This document shows, one piece after another, positions 47,222 to 57,485 of a stretch of DNA of 64,000 bases (position 1 is the first letter of the stretch; each line of letters opens with the position of its first letter). The position numbers were made by a program, and so were the translations under genes. Source of the DNA: Planctomycetaceae bacterium (GTDB lineage Bacteria; Planctomycetota; Planctomycetia; Planctomycetales; Planctomycetaceae); contig JAKFUG010000014.1 in assembly GCA_021732785.1 (NCBI GenBank), positions 124,001 through 188,000 of the forward strand, in the 5' to 3' direction. Below the pieces are notes generated by a model. It saw only the letters and a program-made list of their open reading frames with translations, was not told where the DNA came from and searched no databases.

Positions 47222-47284
47222 AGCCCGAAGCGCAAGCGCCGGGTTTTTTGATCGAAAATTCACCCGGCGCTTGCGCTTCGGGCT
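47222..47284. repeat. Perfect 23-bp inverted repeat upstream of the PLP enzyme gene
   Basis: Arms 47222-47244 and 47262-47284 are exact reverse complements (core CCCGAAGCGCAAGCGCCGGG), with a 17-nt AT-rich loop that includes TTTTTGATCGAAAATTC. It lies in the divergent gap between leuS and the D-threonine-aldolase-like gene, ending 15 nt before that gene's ATG. The arm carries CGCAAGCG, as do the right arms at 1821-1828 and 24509-24516. Confidence 0.85.
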
Positions 47285-47299
47285 TGTGAAAGATGTGTG

Positions 47300-48421
47300 A
47301 TGACCGTTCCCGTTCTTGAAAACGTTGCCGAATGTATTTCCCCGTCGCTGGTTATTATCCGTGAGGCGCTTGATAGCAATCTGCGGAACATGATTGCGAT
47401 TGCCGGTTCCGTCGATCGGCTGCGGCCGCATTGCAAGACGCATAAGATGGCGGCGGTGACGAAGATCGAACTGGCGCTGGGGATCACGAAACATAAAGCC
47501 GCGACGTTCGCCGAGGCGGAAATGCTTGCCGACGCCGGGGTGAAGGATATCTTTCTCGCCTACAACCTCGTCGGCCCGAACATCGACCGGGCGGTGAAAT
47601 TCCGCACGAAGTACCCCGATGTCGCCTTTGCCGCGACGGCCGATGATGCGGCAATGATCACGGCGCTCAGCAACGCGATGAAAGAACCGCGCGGCTGGAC
47701 AGCGAAGATGGGCGTGGTCCTCGATGTCGACACCGGGCTGCATCGCACCGGCGTGAGCGATCCGTCGAAAGCGGCGGCGTTGTATGAGCAGATCATCCAA
47801 TCGCCCGGCCTGGAACCGTGGGGGTTCCATGCGTATGATGGCCATAATCACCAGACCCCGTTTGAGGAACGGACCGCGGCGGTGCTGAGCGGATTTGAAC
47901 TCGCCCGCAAACTGCGTGATGATTTCGTGGCCCGTGGTTGGCCGGTGCCGAAGATCATCTGTGGCGGCACCGGATCGTTCCCTGTCTTCGCGAAGTTGAC
48001 CGATCCCGCGGTGGAACTCAGTCCCGGCACCTGCGTCTTTCATGACACCGGTTACGCCACAGCGTTCCCCGAGATGCACTTCGATCCCGCGCAGTGGATC
48101 ATCACCCGCGTCATCAGCCGCCCGACGGACGATCGTTTGACGTGCGACGTCGGCAACAAAGCGGTGGCGTCCGATCCGCCGAAGGGGAGCCGCATCTTCT
48201 TCCCGGACCTCCCCGACGCGGAGCAAGTGCTGCACAACGAAGAGCATCTCGTACTGCAAACGCCGCTCGCGAAAAACTACAAACCCGGCGATGTGCTGCT
48301 GGCGATTCCCAAGCATGTTTGTCCGACCAGCGCCCTGCACAAATGGGCGTATGTTGCCGAAGGGGGCCGCGTCACCGGCCAATGGGACGTCACTTCGCGC
48401 GATCGACAAATCACGATTTAA
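47300..48421 (+). CDS. D-threonine aldolase / D-serine dehydratase-like PLP enzyme (fold type III)
   Basis: 373 aa. N-terminal alanine-racemase-type barrel with the Schiff-base Lys in RPHCKTHK (the first Lys), DVDTGLHRTGV, GFHAYDGHNH and ICGGTGSFPVF. The C-terminal beta domain has PKHVCPTSALHKWAYV, whose H-x-C pair corresponds to the metal (Zn) site of DSD1-type D-serine dehydratases and to the divalent-cation site of D-threonine aldolases. It therefore either cleaves D-3-hydroxyamino acids or deaminates D-serine; sequence alone does not decide. ATG 47300 is preferred over the adjacent GTG 47297. Preceded by a 23-bp palindrome that could shape its leader. Confidence 0.88.
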   Translation: MTVPVLENVAECISPSLVIIREALDSNLRNMIAIAGSVDRLRPHCKTHKMAAVTKIELALGITKHKAATFAEAEMLADAGVKDIFLAYNLVGPNIDRAVKFRTKYPDVAFAATADDAAMITALSNAMKEPRGWTAKMGVVLDVDTGLHRTGVSDPSKAAALYEQIIQSPGLEPWGFHAYDGHNHQTPFEERTAAVLSGFELARKLRDDFVARGWPVPKIICGGTGSFPVFAKLTDPAVELSPGTCVFHDTGYATAFPEMHFDPAQWIITRVISRPTDDRLTCDVGNKAVASDPPKGSRIFFPDLPDAEQVLHNEEHLVLQTPLAKNYKPGDVLLAIPKHVCPTSALHKWAYVAEGGRVTGQWDVTSRDRQITI

Positions 48422-48590
48422 TCTTCTGACCGTCACAGTCCGGAGCGCAAGCGACGGATTTTCCTCACGATCTCGACGCCAGTAATCCCGGCATGGTATC
48501 TTTCCAGATATATGCTCGCGGGTTGATGGGTGCGTCGCAAGCTCCTCGCCAGCGAGAGGGACAGCTCAATTCCCTGACTGGCCGACTTTG

Positions 48591-51500
48591 ATGAAATGGT
48601 TTTCGTGGATTTTCGCCGTCGTCGCCGGGTTCGTTCCGACGATGGGATTGGCTGCCGACGATGATGGCCTGGCATTCTTCGAGCAAAAAATCCGCCCGGT
48701 GCTGGTTCAGCACTGCTATAGCTGCCATTCGATAATGGCCCGCGATGCGAAAAAATTGCAGGGGCAACTCTATCTGGATTCCGCCGACGGGATTGCCGCC
48801 GGTGGCGAATCGGGAGCGACGCTCGTCAAAGGAAAGTCGGCCGAGAGTCTGTTGCTCAAAGCCCTGAAGTATGACGGCATGGAGATGCCCCCGAGCGGCA
48901 AGTTGTCCGAGGAGATCATCGCCGACTTTACGAAGTGGATCGACATGGGGGCTCCCGATCCGCGGAAGGGCGATGTGCCCGCCAAACCCAAACGGGAGAT
49001 CAATCTCGAAGACGGCAAGAAGTGGTGGGCGTTCCAGCCGCTGCAAAGTCGCCATCACGCTCCGCGTGATGGCGACTTTAAGACCATCGACGCCCATATC
49101 CTCGCGGCGCAGCAGGCCAAGGGTCTCACACCCGGCAAACCGACGAGCAAAGATAAACTCATCCGCCGCGCGTATTTCGATCTCATCGGGTTGCCTCCGA
49201 CGCCGGAACAGACGGCGGCATTTGTGAATGATTCATCGCCGAACGCCTTCGAAAAAGTGATTGACGAGTTGCTGGCCAGTCCGCGGTATGGGGAACGCTG
49301 GGCGCGGCACTGGCTCGATGCGGCCCGGTTTGCGGAAAGTGGCGGATACGAATTCGACGGCTTTCGTCCCGGAGCGTACCACTATCGCGACTGGGTGGTC
49401 CGCGCGCTCAATGCCGACATGCCGTATGACGAATTCGTGCGGATGCAATTGGCCGGTGATGTGCTGCATCCGGACGACATCGACGCCGCGGCGGCGACCG
49501 GGTTCCTCGTCGCGGGTCCGTATCCGGGGCAGATCACGGCGAAGACGGTCGAGCGGATTCGCTACGATCAACTCGACGACATGATGATGACCATCGGCGG
49601 GTCAATGCTCGGGTTGACGCTGGGTTGCGTCCGCTGTCACGAACACAAGTACGACCCGCTCCCGCATCAGGATTATTATGCCGTGGCGGCGTCGTTCGCC
49701 AAGACCGCGCACGGCACGCGAACAATGGACTTGGATCCGGTCGCGACGCAAGCCGCCGTGGAAAAACATCAGGCGGAGCATTCCCCGCTGGTCGCCGCAT
49801 TGAAGGCGTTTGCAGAAACGGAACTGCCGAAGCGCTTCGACACCTGGCGCGCCACAGAACTCGTGAAGCAACCGGAAGCGACATCGTGGCAGACGCTCGA
49901 AGCGACAACACTGGATGCCGAACGCTCTTATCTGAAAATGTTGCCGTCGGGAATTGTGGCAAATGATGGATTGATCAACCCGGGCACCAAAGTCCGGCAG
50001 CGCGGTCAGCGTCGCAATGTCGCGAACGAAGAACGGTACCGCATCACATGTGAAACCTATCAGAAGAATGTGACGGGGCTGCGTCTCGACACTTTCGCGG
50101 ACAAGTCGCTGCCGCAACGGGGACCGGGCCTGAATGGGGATGGAAGTTTCCAGCTTGCCGAGATCAAAGTGACCGCGAAGCCTCTCGATCCGGCAGTCAA
50201 AGAGGCTCCGGTGGAGCTGAAACTCAAGCCGGTGTTTGCGGCGCTCGAAGATAAGGATCAACCGCTCAGCAACGCGGTGGATGGCAAGCCCGCCACGGCA
50301 TGGGTGGTACGGACGACCGCCAAAAAGGACAACGCTGCCGTCTTCGAACTGGAAGCACCGCTCGCCGGGTTTACGAACGGCACGGAACTGACCATCGAGT
50401 TGAAGTTCCGCGATCTGGGCATGGGACGCATGCGGTTCTCACTCACCACGGAAGCGGCCCCGGTGACGTGGGCCGGCGATGTGGCACCGCAGCACGTGAA
50501 TGAAATCCGAGCGATCCTCGCAGCAAACGGCAACACGCTGCCCGCTGCATTGCGAGAACCGATGACCCGCTGGTTCGCCCCGTTTGATGTCGAGACGGCG
50601 AAAGTCGTCAAGACCGTGCATGACCATGCGGCGGCATTTCCCCGGCCGAATTTGTCCGAAGTCTACACCACGGTCGCAGGCGGGCAGGACGTCTTTTTTC
50701 TGCGTCGCGGCGAAGTCGATAACAAGCAGGACAAAGCCGAACCGGGCTTCCTGCAAGTTCTGATGCGTGAAACAAACGACAAGACGGTCTCAGCCACAGC
50801 GCCCATGGTGGTCGACCCGCGCGTCGGTCTGGCGAACTGGATGACCGATGTCGAACACGGTGCGGGTCCGTTGTTGGCGCGGGTCATCGTGAATCGCCTC
50901 TGGCATCACCACTTCGGCGAAGGTCTCGTCGGCACGCCGAATGACTTCGGTGTCCAGGGCGACAAACCGACGCATCCCGAACTCCTCGAAGGACTGGCAA
51001 CGGCCTTGGTCCAAAACGACTGGAAACTGAAGCCGTTACACAAGCAGATCATGCTGAGCGCGGCGTATCAGCAATCGCACGAAGTGGACGCCGAGAACAT
51101 CAAAAAAGACCCGGCGAACCAGTATCTGTGGCACTTCCGTCCGCGGCGGCTGGAAGCCGAGATCATTCGCGATTCGCTGCTGGCCGTCGGCGGCAATCTC
51201 GACCTGACGATGTACGGCCCCAGCGTGCTCGACAATACCACTCGGCGCAGCGTCTACCTGCGGGTGAAGCGGAGCGAGTTGCTGCCGATCATGACGATGT
51301 TCGATGCCCCCGAACCGACACAAAGCATTGGTGAGCGCGTCGCAACGACGGTCCCTACGCAGGCGCTCGCGATGATGAATTCGCCGTTCGTTCGTCAGCA
51401 GGCCGAAAAGCTGTTCGCGCGAATTCGTCCCGCTGTGGACACACCTACCGATGTCACGATTGATCGCGCGTACCAAATCGTATTGGCCCGCGCGCCGCAC

Positions 51501-51641
51501 GAACACGAGCGATCGCGGATGCTGGCCTTCATGGAATCTCAACGTACGAGTTTGGGCACCGATGCCGCAGCCACCGAAAAAGCCCTCACGGAATTTTGCC
51601 ACGTTTTGTTGTGTCTGAGCGAGTTCGTGTACGTCGATTGA
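48591..51641 (+). CDS. Secreted PSCyt1-DUF1549-DUF1553 cytochrome c-type protein
   Basis: 1016 aa with a signal peptide (KWFSWIFAVVAGFVPTMGLA). The N-terminal planctomycete cytochrome domain has CYSCH (C42-H46) and SADGIAAGGESGATLVKGKSAES. DUF1549 (about 150-355) includes HWLDAARFAESGGYEFDG, and a second CxxCH (CVRCH, about 345) in the LGCVRCHEHKYDPLPHQDYY block. A middle beta-rich insert (about 500-640) follows, then DUF1553 (about 740-985) with LLARVIVNRLWHHHFGEGLVGTPNDFG and FDAPEPTQSIGERVATTVPTQALAMMN. Function of this abundant family is unresolved; a redox role in polymer breakdown has been suggested. ATG 48591 preferred over TTG 48588. Paired with the DUF1501 gene 11 nt downstream. Confidence 0.93.
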   Translation: MKWFSWIFAVVAGFVPTMGLAADDDGLAFFEQKIRPVLVQHCYSCHSIMARDAKKLQGQLYLDSADGIAAGGESGATLVKGKSAESLLLKALKYDGMEMPPSGKLSEEIIADFTKWIDMGAPDPRKGDVPAKPKREINLEDGKKWWAFQPLQSRHHAPRDGDFKTIDAHILAAQQAKGLTPGKPTSKDKLIRRAYFDLIGLPPTPEQTAAFVNDSSPNAFEKVIDELLASPRYGERWARHWLDAARFAESGGYEFDGFRPGAYHYRDWVVRALNADMPYDEFVRMQLAGDVLHPDDIDAAAATGFLVAGPYPGQITAKTVERIRYDQLDDMMMTIGGSMLGLTLGCVRCHEHKYDPLPHQDYYAVAASFAKTAHGTRTMDLDPVATQAAVEKHQAEHSPLVAALKAFAETELPKRFDTWRATELVKQPEATSWQTLEATTLDAERSYLKMLPSGIVANDGLINPGTKVRQRGQRRNVANEERYRITCETYQKNVTGLRLDTFADKSLPQRGPGLNGDGSFQLAEIKVTAKPLDPAVKEAPVELKLKPVFAALEDKDQPLSNAVDGKPATAWVVRTTAKKDNAAVFELEAPLAGFTNGTELTIELKFRDLGMGRMRFSLTTEAAPVTWAGDVAPQHVNEIRAILAANGNTLPAALREPMTRWFAPFDVETAKVVKTVHDHAAAFPRPNLSEVYTTVAGGQDVFFLRRGEVDNKQDKAEPGFLQVLMRETNDKTVSATAPMVVDPRVGLANWMTDVEHGAGPLLARVIVNRLWHHHFGEGLVGTPNDFGVQGDKPTHPELLEGLATALVQNDWKLKPLHKQIMLSAAYQQSHEVDAENIKKDPANQYLWHFRPRRLEAEIIRDSLLAVGGNLDLTMYGPSVLDNTTRRSVYLRVKRSELLPIMTMFDAPEPTQSIGERVATTVPTQALAMMNSPFVRQQAEKLFARIRPAVDTPTDVTIDRAYQIVLARAPHEHERSRMLAFMESQRTSLGTDAAATEKALTEFCHVLLCLSEFVYVD

Positions 51642-51652
51642 AAGCCGCCACC

Positions 51653-53098
51653 ATGTTCAACACATCTCCGGAAATCATGCTGCCTTCGCGACGGCGGTTT
51701 CTGCGCGACGCCGGGTTGGGGTTTGGCTCGCTGGCGTTGGCCAGCATGCTGCATCGCGATGCGCACGCCGACATCGCCGCGGCCGATCCGCTGGCGTTGC
51801 GGCCGCCGCATTATCCGGGCAAAGTGAAGTCGATTATCTGGCTGTTTATGACGGGGGCGCCATCGCAGGTCGATACGTGGGACTACAAGCCCGAATTGCA
51901 AAAGCGCGACGGTGAGGAACTCGCGGGGGCCGATCCTAAAACCGGGTTCTTCACGACCAGTGGCAAATGCCTGAAGTCGCCGTTTGAATGGGCGCAGCAC
52001 GGCGAATCGGGATCGTGGGTTTCGGACCTGTTCCCGCACTTGTCGAAACAGGTCGACAAGATGTGTTTTCTTCATTCGATGTATCTCCGACAGAACAATC
52101 ACGCTCCGGCGTCGATTGAATTGATGTGCGGCACCAATCGCCCCGGTTTGCCGGCGCTCGGGGCCTGGATGACGTACGGTCTCGGTTCGCAGAATCAGAA
52201 CCTGCCGTCGTATGTTGTCCTGCACGACACGCGACCGCGGGGCGACGATCAAATCTGGTCCGCCGGTTTCCTGCCAAAGACGTACCAGGCTCTGGCGCTC
52301 GATGCCCGCCGCAAAGAATCGGTCGACAATCTTGTCCGCGACGGCAAACACAGTGACGCTCAACAACGGGCGCAGCTCGATCTCATCAAATTGTTGAACG
52401 AGGATCATGCTGCGAATCGCCCCACTCAGGCCGATCTCGCTGCGCGGATCAATTCGTACGAGCTGGCTTATCGCATGCAGATGGCGGCCCCGGAAGCCCT
52501 CGATCTCACGAAGGAATCGGAAGTCACGCACAAGCTCTACGGAATGGATCAGCCGGAGTGTGCGACGTTCTCGCGGCAATGCCTGCTGGCGCGGCGGTTG
52601 GTCGAACGGGGCGTGCGGTTCGTGCAGGTCTTTGCGGGAAAAGGCGTCGGCGGTGACGGCAGCGTGAACGATGTCCCGTGGGATTGTCACACCGATGTGC
52701 AGATCAATCACCGATCGTGCGGATTGCATACGGACCAACCCGCTGCGGCGTTGCTTGCCGATCTGGAAGCCCGCGGATTGCTCGATTCCACGTTGGTCAT
52801 TTGGGGTGGCGAGTTCGGCCGCACGTCGGATTCTCAAGGGGCGAAAGGCCGCGATCACAACCCGAACGGTTTCACGATCTGGATGGCCGGTGCTGGAGTG
52901 AAAGGGGGACTCCATTACGGTTCGACCGACCCGTTCGGTTACAAGGCCGTGGAGAAGAAGGTCCACGTCAACGATCTGCACGCCACACTGCTGCATCTGA
53001 TGGGACTGGAGCACACCCGGCTGACTCACCGTTTCAACGGCCGCGACTTCCGCCTGACAGACGTTGGCGGCGAAGTCCTGCAGGAAATTCTGGTTTGA
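51653..53098 (+). CDS. Tat-exported DUF1501 protein
   Basis: 481 aa. Twin-arginine signal [20 protein letters not shown] after ATG 51653; a frame extends to 51596 but starts inside the previous gene and is Arg-rich. DUF1501 hallmarks: [107 protein letters not shown] and a C-terminal [17 protein letters not shown]. This belongs to the alkaline-phosphatase/sulfatase superfamily by fold. It nearly always follows a DUF1549/DUF1553 gene in this phylum, and does so here. Confidence 0.94.
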   Translation: MFNTSPEIMLPSRRRFLRDAGLGFGSLALASMLHRDAHADIAAADPLALRPPHYPGKVKSIIWLFMTGAPSQVDTWDYKPELQKRDGEELAGADPKTGFFTTSGKCLKSPFEWAQHGESGSWVSDLFPHLSKQVDKMCFLHSMYLRQNNHAPASIELMCGTNRPGLPALGAWMTYGLGSQNQNLPSYVVLHDTRPRGDDQIWSAGFLPKTYQALALDARRKESVDNLVRDGKHSDAQQRAQLDLIKLLNEDHAANRPTQADLAARINSYELAYRMQMAAPEALDLTKESEVTHKLYGMDQPECATFSRQCLLARRLVERGVRFVQVFAGKGVGGDGSVNDVPWDCHTDVQINHRSCGLHTDQPAAALLADLEARGLLDSTLVIWGGEFGRTSDSQGAKGRDHNPNGFTIWMAGAGVKGGLHYGSTDPFGYKAVEKKVHVNDLHATLLHLMGLEHTRLTHRFNGRDFRLTDVGGEVLQEILV

Positions 53099-53103
53099 AC
53101 AGC

Positions 53104-56076
53104 ATGACTCGCGTGATTTACACGGGACCTACAAGCGCGGCATGGTCGCTGGCGCTTCTCTGCACGACCGTGGCGCTGTGTCCCGCCAATTCCCTTGCAG
53201 CGGAAGCGCCGAACCCGCTCGATGCCACTTTCATCCAGCAAATCAAACCCTTTCTGACAAAGCACTGCGAGCGCTGCCATAACCCCGACAAGCTGTCCTC
53301 GGGCATTCGCGTCGATCATCTCACCGCGGGAATGGAAGATCGGCACCTCAAACTGTGGGGAGGCATCCGGCATCAAATTGAATCGCTTGCGATGCCACCC
53401 GAAGACGAGCCGCAACCAAGCGACGAAGAACGCCAACAAGTGCTGATGTGGATTGAACGCGGCCTGACCTTGGCAAAGACGCGGCCCACGCCCAGGAACG
53501 GCGGCACCCGACGCCTCACCGTCGCCCAGTACCGCAATACATTGCGCGAGCTGCTACTGCTGGAAGACGACGTTGCGGACGTCCTGCCGCCGGATGCCAT
53601 TTCGCGCGATGGCTTCACGAACAATCAGGAAACGCTGGCGCTATCGCCGTTGCTGTTGGAGACCTACTTCGAAATTGCGGAGAAAGCGCTGAAGCGTTCG
53701 ATTGTCGATGAAACTTCGAAGCCCACGATTCAGAACTTCCGCGTCGATTTAGGCGCGGCGGTGAACCCGGCCCCCTGCCCCGACAATCTGATTCTTGGTG
53801 CCGACAGCCTGTTGCTCAACAACGCTGACGTTCTGGTCACGCAGTTGACCGCGACCAAGCCGTTCGAGTTCACGCCGTTCGTGATGCAGACGAAGTATCG
53901 GTTCATCGAAGGTTACCAGGGGAACGACACGGTCCGCGGCTGGCGGGACTACGATAGCATTTATCATTCGGTCTTTGCGTGCATGCGCGGCAGTCACGGC
54001 TATCCCAAGGGGCGGGCCTACAGCACGGTCCCCCAAGGGCTGTTGCTGCGACCGGCGATTCCCAGCGAAGAGATTTTCAATCAGGCCAGCACCTACGGCC
54101 CTCAGGCGAATTTCAAAATCTCGCTGCGGGAACTTCCCGACGACGGACGTTTTCGGGTGACGGTGACCGCGGCGAAATACGATGATGGCTTGCTGCTCGA
54201 TTCCGGGACCGTCGCTCAGTCCGATGATTTGCCCGGTGCCGTTGTTGGCCGCGACTTGCAATCCGCCGCATCGGTAACGATGCCGCAGGCCGGTCTGTAT
54301 CAGATCGATGTGCATCTGGCGAAGCCCGCAGAGAAATCGCAAGAACTCACGTTGATGCTGGGTGAGCGGCAGTTCATTGGCATCTTGAAACAACCCGCGT
54401 TCCTTGCCGTACGGTTGCCTGCGGGATCACTCCCTGTGAGTGCGCAGTACCCCGGAGCAGAGAAGCTGGACCGCATCACGTTCACCCCGCTTGCCCCGGA
54501 GAGCGATCTCGCGAAACGGTTCGTCCTCTTTGAAAACCGTTCGCCGCGCGTGGGTGTCCATCTGGGATTACGCCGGGATTGCGGCAGCACATTGACTCCG
54601 GTGGGAACTCCACAAACGGTGGCGAACACCGCCCTCACCAAGTTCGCATTTGAAGGCGCAATTCGCAACTTCCCCAGCCCGGATGTGGAAAAGGACAACG
54701 TCAATTACCTCGCCGGTGTTCGGGAAATCGGTGTCCGCAGTGAATATACCGATGGCCGCGACATGCCTCGCCTGATGATCCGTTCGGTCGAATTTGAAGG
54801 GCCGCTGTACGAATCGTGGCCGCCGGCGTCGCACCGCAATCTGTTCGTGGACTTCGACCGCAAAGACGATCACGCCGCGTATGCCCGCGAGATTGTGCGG
54901 TCGTTCGCCACCCGCGCGTATCGCCGCCCGGTCACGGCGACGGAAGAAGCGTCGCTGTGGGCCGTGTTCGAAAAATCGCATCAAGGTGGAGAAAGCTTTC
55001 AGAACAGCGTGAAGGATGCGCTCCAGGTTGTGCTGACGTCGCCGCAGTTTCTCTTCTTGATCGAGACCAGCCCGACGCCCGAAGCGGAACCGCTTGATGA
55101 TCCCGAACTGGCGTCGAAGTTGTCCTATTTCTTGTGGAATGGCCCGCCCGATGATGCCACACGGACGTTGGCCACGAACGGACAGTTGCGGCCTCATCTC
55201 GATGCGGAAGCCACGCGGATGATTGCCGATCCGCGATTTGAACGTTTTCTCAGCGAGTTCACCACGCAGTGGCTGGCCCTCGATAAATTCCAGGTGCTTG
55301 AACCGGATCGGCAACGTTTTCCCAAGCTGACGCGCGACACCCGCACCCAGCTTCGGCAGGAACCGGTGCAGTTTTTGCAATATCTCATCCGTAACAATTT
55401 ACCCGCGCGGAACTTGATTGAATCCGACTTTGTTGTCGCGAATGAAGTGGTCGCCAACTACTACGATCTCGCCGATCTAACCGAGAACGGTTTCCTTTTC
55501 ACAGCGATTCCGCATCGTCAACAAGAACTTGGCGGCGTCTTGTCGCAGGCCGCGATCCTTGCCGGATTATCGGATGGCCGCGAATCGAATCCCGTGAAGC
55601 GCGGTGCGTGGGTGGCTCGCAAAATCGTCGCCGAACCACCCGACGACCCACCGCCGAACGTCCCCACGTTGAAGGAAGAACAACAGCGATCCCTGCGCGA
55701 ACGACTGGAACGGCACCGCAATCAGCCCGGCTGCGCGAACTGCCATACGAAAATCGACCCGTGGGGCATTCCCTTCGAGGAATTCGATGCGGGGGGACGA
55801 TGGAAAAAAGACCCGGTCGATGCCCGGTCGACATTGCCCGACAAGACCGACGTCGCCGGGGTTCGCGACCTCAAGCGTTACCTCGCGGAAGACCGGCTCG
55901 ATCAGGTCGCCTTCAGCGTCCTCAAACACCTGACGACCTATGCCACCGGCCGCACCCTGACATACAATGAACTCGAATTACTCAAACGCGATGGCATGAA
56001 GCTGAAAGCCGACGGTTACCGCATGCAGGACATGATTCGGTTTGTGGTATATAGCCCGATGTTCCTCGAAAAGTAA
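53104..56076 (+). CDS. Secreted DUF1587-DUF1592-DUF1588-DUF1585 cytochrome c-type protein
   Basis: 990 aa from ATG 53104 (signal peptide to about PANSLAAE); the frame is open further upstream but runs through the DUF1501 gene. PSCyt1-like cytochrome motif CERCH (C55-H59). DUF1587 with [16 protein letters not shown] and [29 protein letters not shown] central beta-rich DUF1595-type region with [18 protein letters not shown]1592 with [28 protein letters not shown]1588 with [22 protein letters not shown] and CANCH (about 878) in [29 protein letters not shown]1585 at the C-terminus ([10 protein letters not shown]). Two CxxCH sites suggest di-heme chemistry. 5 nt after the DUF1501 gene. Confidence 0.93.
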   Translation: MTRVIYTGPTSAAWSLALLCTTVALCPANSLAAEAPNPLDATFIQQIKPFLTKHCERCHNPDKLSSGIRVDHLTAGMEDRHLKLWGGIRHQIESLAMPPEDEPQPSDEERQQVLMWIERGLTLAKTRPTPRNGGTRRLTVAQYRNTLRELLLLEDDVADVLPPDAISRDGFTNNQETLALSPLLLETYFEIAEKALKRSIVDETSKPTIQNFRVDLGAAVNPAPCPDNLILGADSLLLNNADVLVTQLTATKPFEFTPFVMQTKYRFIEGYQGNDTVRGWRDYDSIYHSVFACMRGSHGYPKGRAYSTVPQGLLLRPAIPSEEIFNQASTYGPQANFKISLRELPDDGRFRVTVTAAKYDDGLLLDSGTVAQSDDLPGAVVGRDLQSAASVTMPQAGLYQIDVHLAKPAEKSQELTLMLGERQFIGILKQPAFLAVRLPAGSLPVSAQYPGAEKLDRITFTPLAPESDLAKRFVLFENRSPRVGVHLGLRRDCGSTLTPVGTPQTVANTALTKFAFEGAIRNFPSPDVEKDNVNYLAGVREIGVRSEYTDGRDMPRLMIRSVEFEGPLYESWPPASHRNLFVDFDRKDDHAAYAREIVRSFATRAYRRPVTATEEASLWAVFEKSHQGGESFQNSVKDALQVVLTSPQFLFLIETSPTPEAEPLDDPELASKLSYFLWNGPPDDATRTLATNGQLRPHLDAEATRMIADPRFERFLSEFTTQWLALDKFQVLEPDRQRFPKLTRDTRTQLRQEPVQFLQYLIRNNLPARNLIESDFVVANEVVANYYDLADLTENGFLFTAIPHRQQELGGVLSQAAILAGLSDGRESNPVKRGAWVARKIVAEPPDDPPPNVPTLKEEQQRSLRERLERHRNQPGCANCHTKIDPWGIPFEEFDAGGRWKKDPVDARSTLPDKTDVAGVRDLKRYLAEDRLDQVAFSVLKHLTTYATGRTLTYNELELLKRDGMKLKADGYRMQDMIRFVVYSPMFLEK

Positions 56077-56109
56077 TCTACGGATTTGGTTCCCCTCGGA
56101 GCGTGATGT

Positions 56110-57450
56110 ATGACGGGATTTCACAAGCTGGACCGCCGCGCGTTCCTGAAGGGCTGCGGCGGGGTAGCGTTGGCCCTGCCGGTGCTCGATGCGATGGGGA
56201 CCGAAATCACGGCTCAATCGCCGCGGCGGTTCTGTGCGCTCTACACCGCGAACGGCATGTCGCTACCGCAATCGGCGCATGGCATTGATGAATGGAGTTG
56301 GTTCCCCACCAAAGAAGAGAACGGCGCGTTCGTCTTTGGCAAATCGACGGAGCCGCTCAGCCCGTTCCGAAAAAGCGTGAGTTTTCTCGGCGGGCTGTAT
56401 CATCCCAGCGGTCCCAAGGCTGATCCGCACGTCTGCTCCGATATGTGGCTCACCGGGGCCCCGCTGCATAATCCCAAGCCGGGGACCTATAACTCCGTCG
56501 GCCTCGATCAGATGGTGGCGCTGCACACGAAACAACACTGCCGGCAACCATCGCTGGTGCTATCGATCGATGCGGGCACCGGGTTTCTCTCGCGCACCGG
56601 TACGATCTCGTACAGTCTCGAAGGCCGTCCGATTCCCGCCGAAAACAGCCCGCGGCGCGTGTTCGACCGGCTGTTCCGTGGCGACCGGAACTCGCTGCAA
56701 TCGGAACGCGAAGCACTGAAGCGGCGGATCAAACTGGTGGACGCCGTTGTCGAAAGTGCCAAATCGCTGAATCAGCAACTGGGCAAGACCGACCGCGAGA
56801 AGATGGAACAATATCTCACGTCGCTGAACGAAGTCGAATCGCGGCTGATTGCGTCCGAGCGGTGGATCGATGTCCCGCTCAAACAGCAGGATTATTCGCA
56901 ACTCAATCTCGACATCACCAATGAAAGCGAACCCGCGGACTATTATCGCAACATGTTCGATTTGATCGCGTTGGCGTTCGACGCCGATATCACGCGGTCG
57001 GTCACGTTCATGCTCAATCGCGAAGACGGCATGGGAATCAGCGATACGTTCCCGATTAAACTCGGTTTGAAACACACGCACCATTCGTTGTCGCATGCCG
57101 GGGACAAAGAGGGGCAACTGGCCTTTGCGAAGTATGACCGCTTCCTCAGTGAACAGATCGCCCACTTCCTGACGCGGTTGACCGAGTACCGCGACAAAGA
57201 CGGCAGCGTGCTCGACAACAGCATCGTCCTCTTCGGCAGCGGGGCTAGCACCACGCATAATCCGCGCAACCTGCCGACGCTCGTTGCCGGTGGCAACAAC
57301 CTCGGCCTGAAGCATGGTACCTACTGGCGCAGCGGCGAAACGCGGATGTCGAATGTGTATCTCAGCATCCTGCGTTCGTTGGAAATTGAACAGGAATCGT
57401 TCGCCGACAGCACGGGCACGATCTCCAGCTCAATTTTCAACCGAACCTGA
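56110..57450 (+). CDS. Tat-exported DUF1552 protein
   Basis: 446 aa. Twin-arginine signal [23 protein letters not shown] at the N-terminus. DUF1552 core: [107 protein letters not shown] and [28 protein letters not shown]. Standard partner of DUF1592-type cytochrome proteins and directly downstream of one here (33 nt). Function unknown; the two are expected to be co-exported and to act together in the periplasm. Confidence 0.94.
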   Translation: MTGFHKLDRRAFLKGCGGVALALPVLDAMGTEITAQSPRRFCALYTANGMSLPQSAHGIDEWSWFPTKEENGAFVFGKSTEPLSPFRKSVSFLGGLYHPSGPKADPHVCSDMWLTGAPLHNPKPGTYNSVGLDQMVALHTKQHCRQPSLVLSIDAGTGFLSRTGTISYSLEGRPIPAENSPRRVFDRLFRGDRNSLQSEREALKRRIKLVDAVVESAKSLNQQLGKTDREKMEQYLTSLNEVESRLIASERWIDVPLKQQDYSQLNLDITNESEPADYYRNMFDLIALAFDADITRSVTFMLNREDGMGISDTFPIKLGLKHTHHSLSHAGDKEGQLAFAKYDRFLSEQIAHFLTRLTEYRDKDGSVLDNSIVLFGSGASTTHNPRNLPTLVAGGNNLGLKHGTYWRSGETRMSNVYLSILRSLEIEQESFADSTGTISSSIFNRT

Positions 57451-57485
57451 TTACTTTTCGACAATCATCGTCGTCCTCGTTGGTG

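Noticed and set aside
47135-48436. 433-codon minus-strand frame over the PLP enzyme gene
   Set aside because: Composition is unnatural and it would run through the 23-bp palindrome; the plus-strand PLP enzyme has all catalytic motifs.
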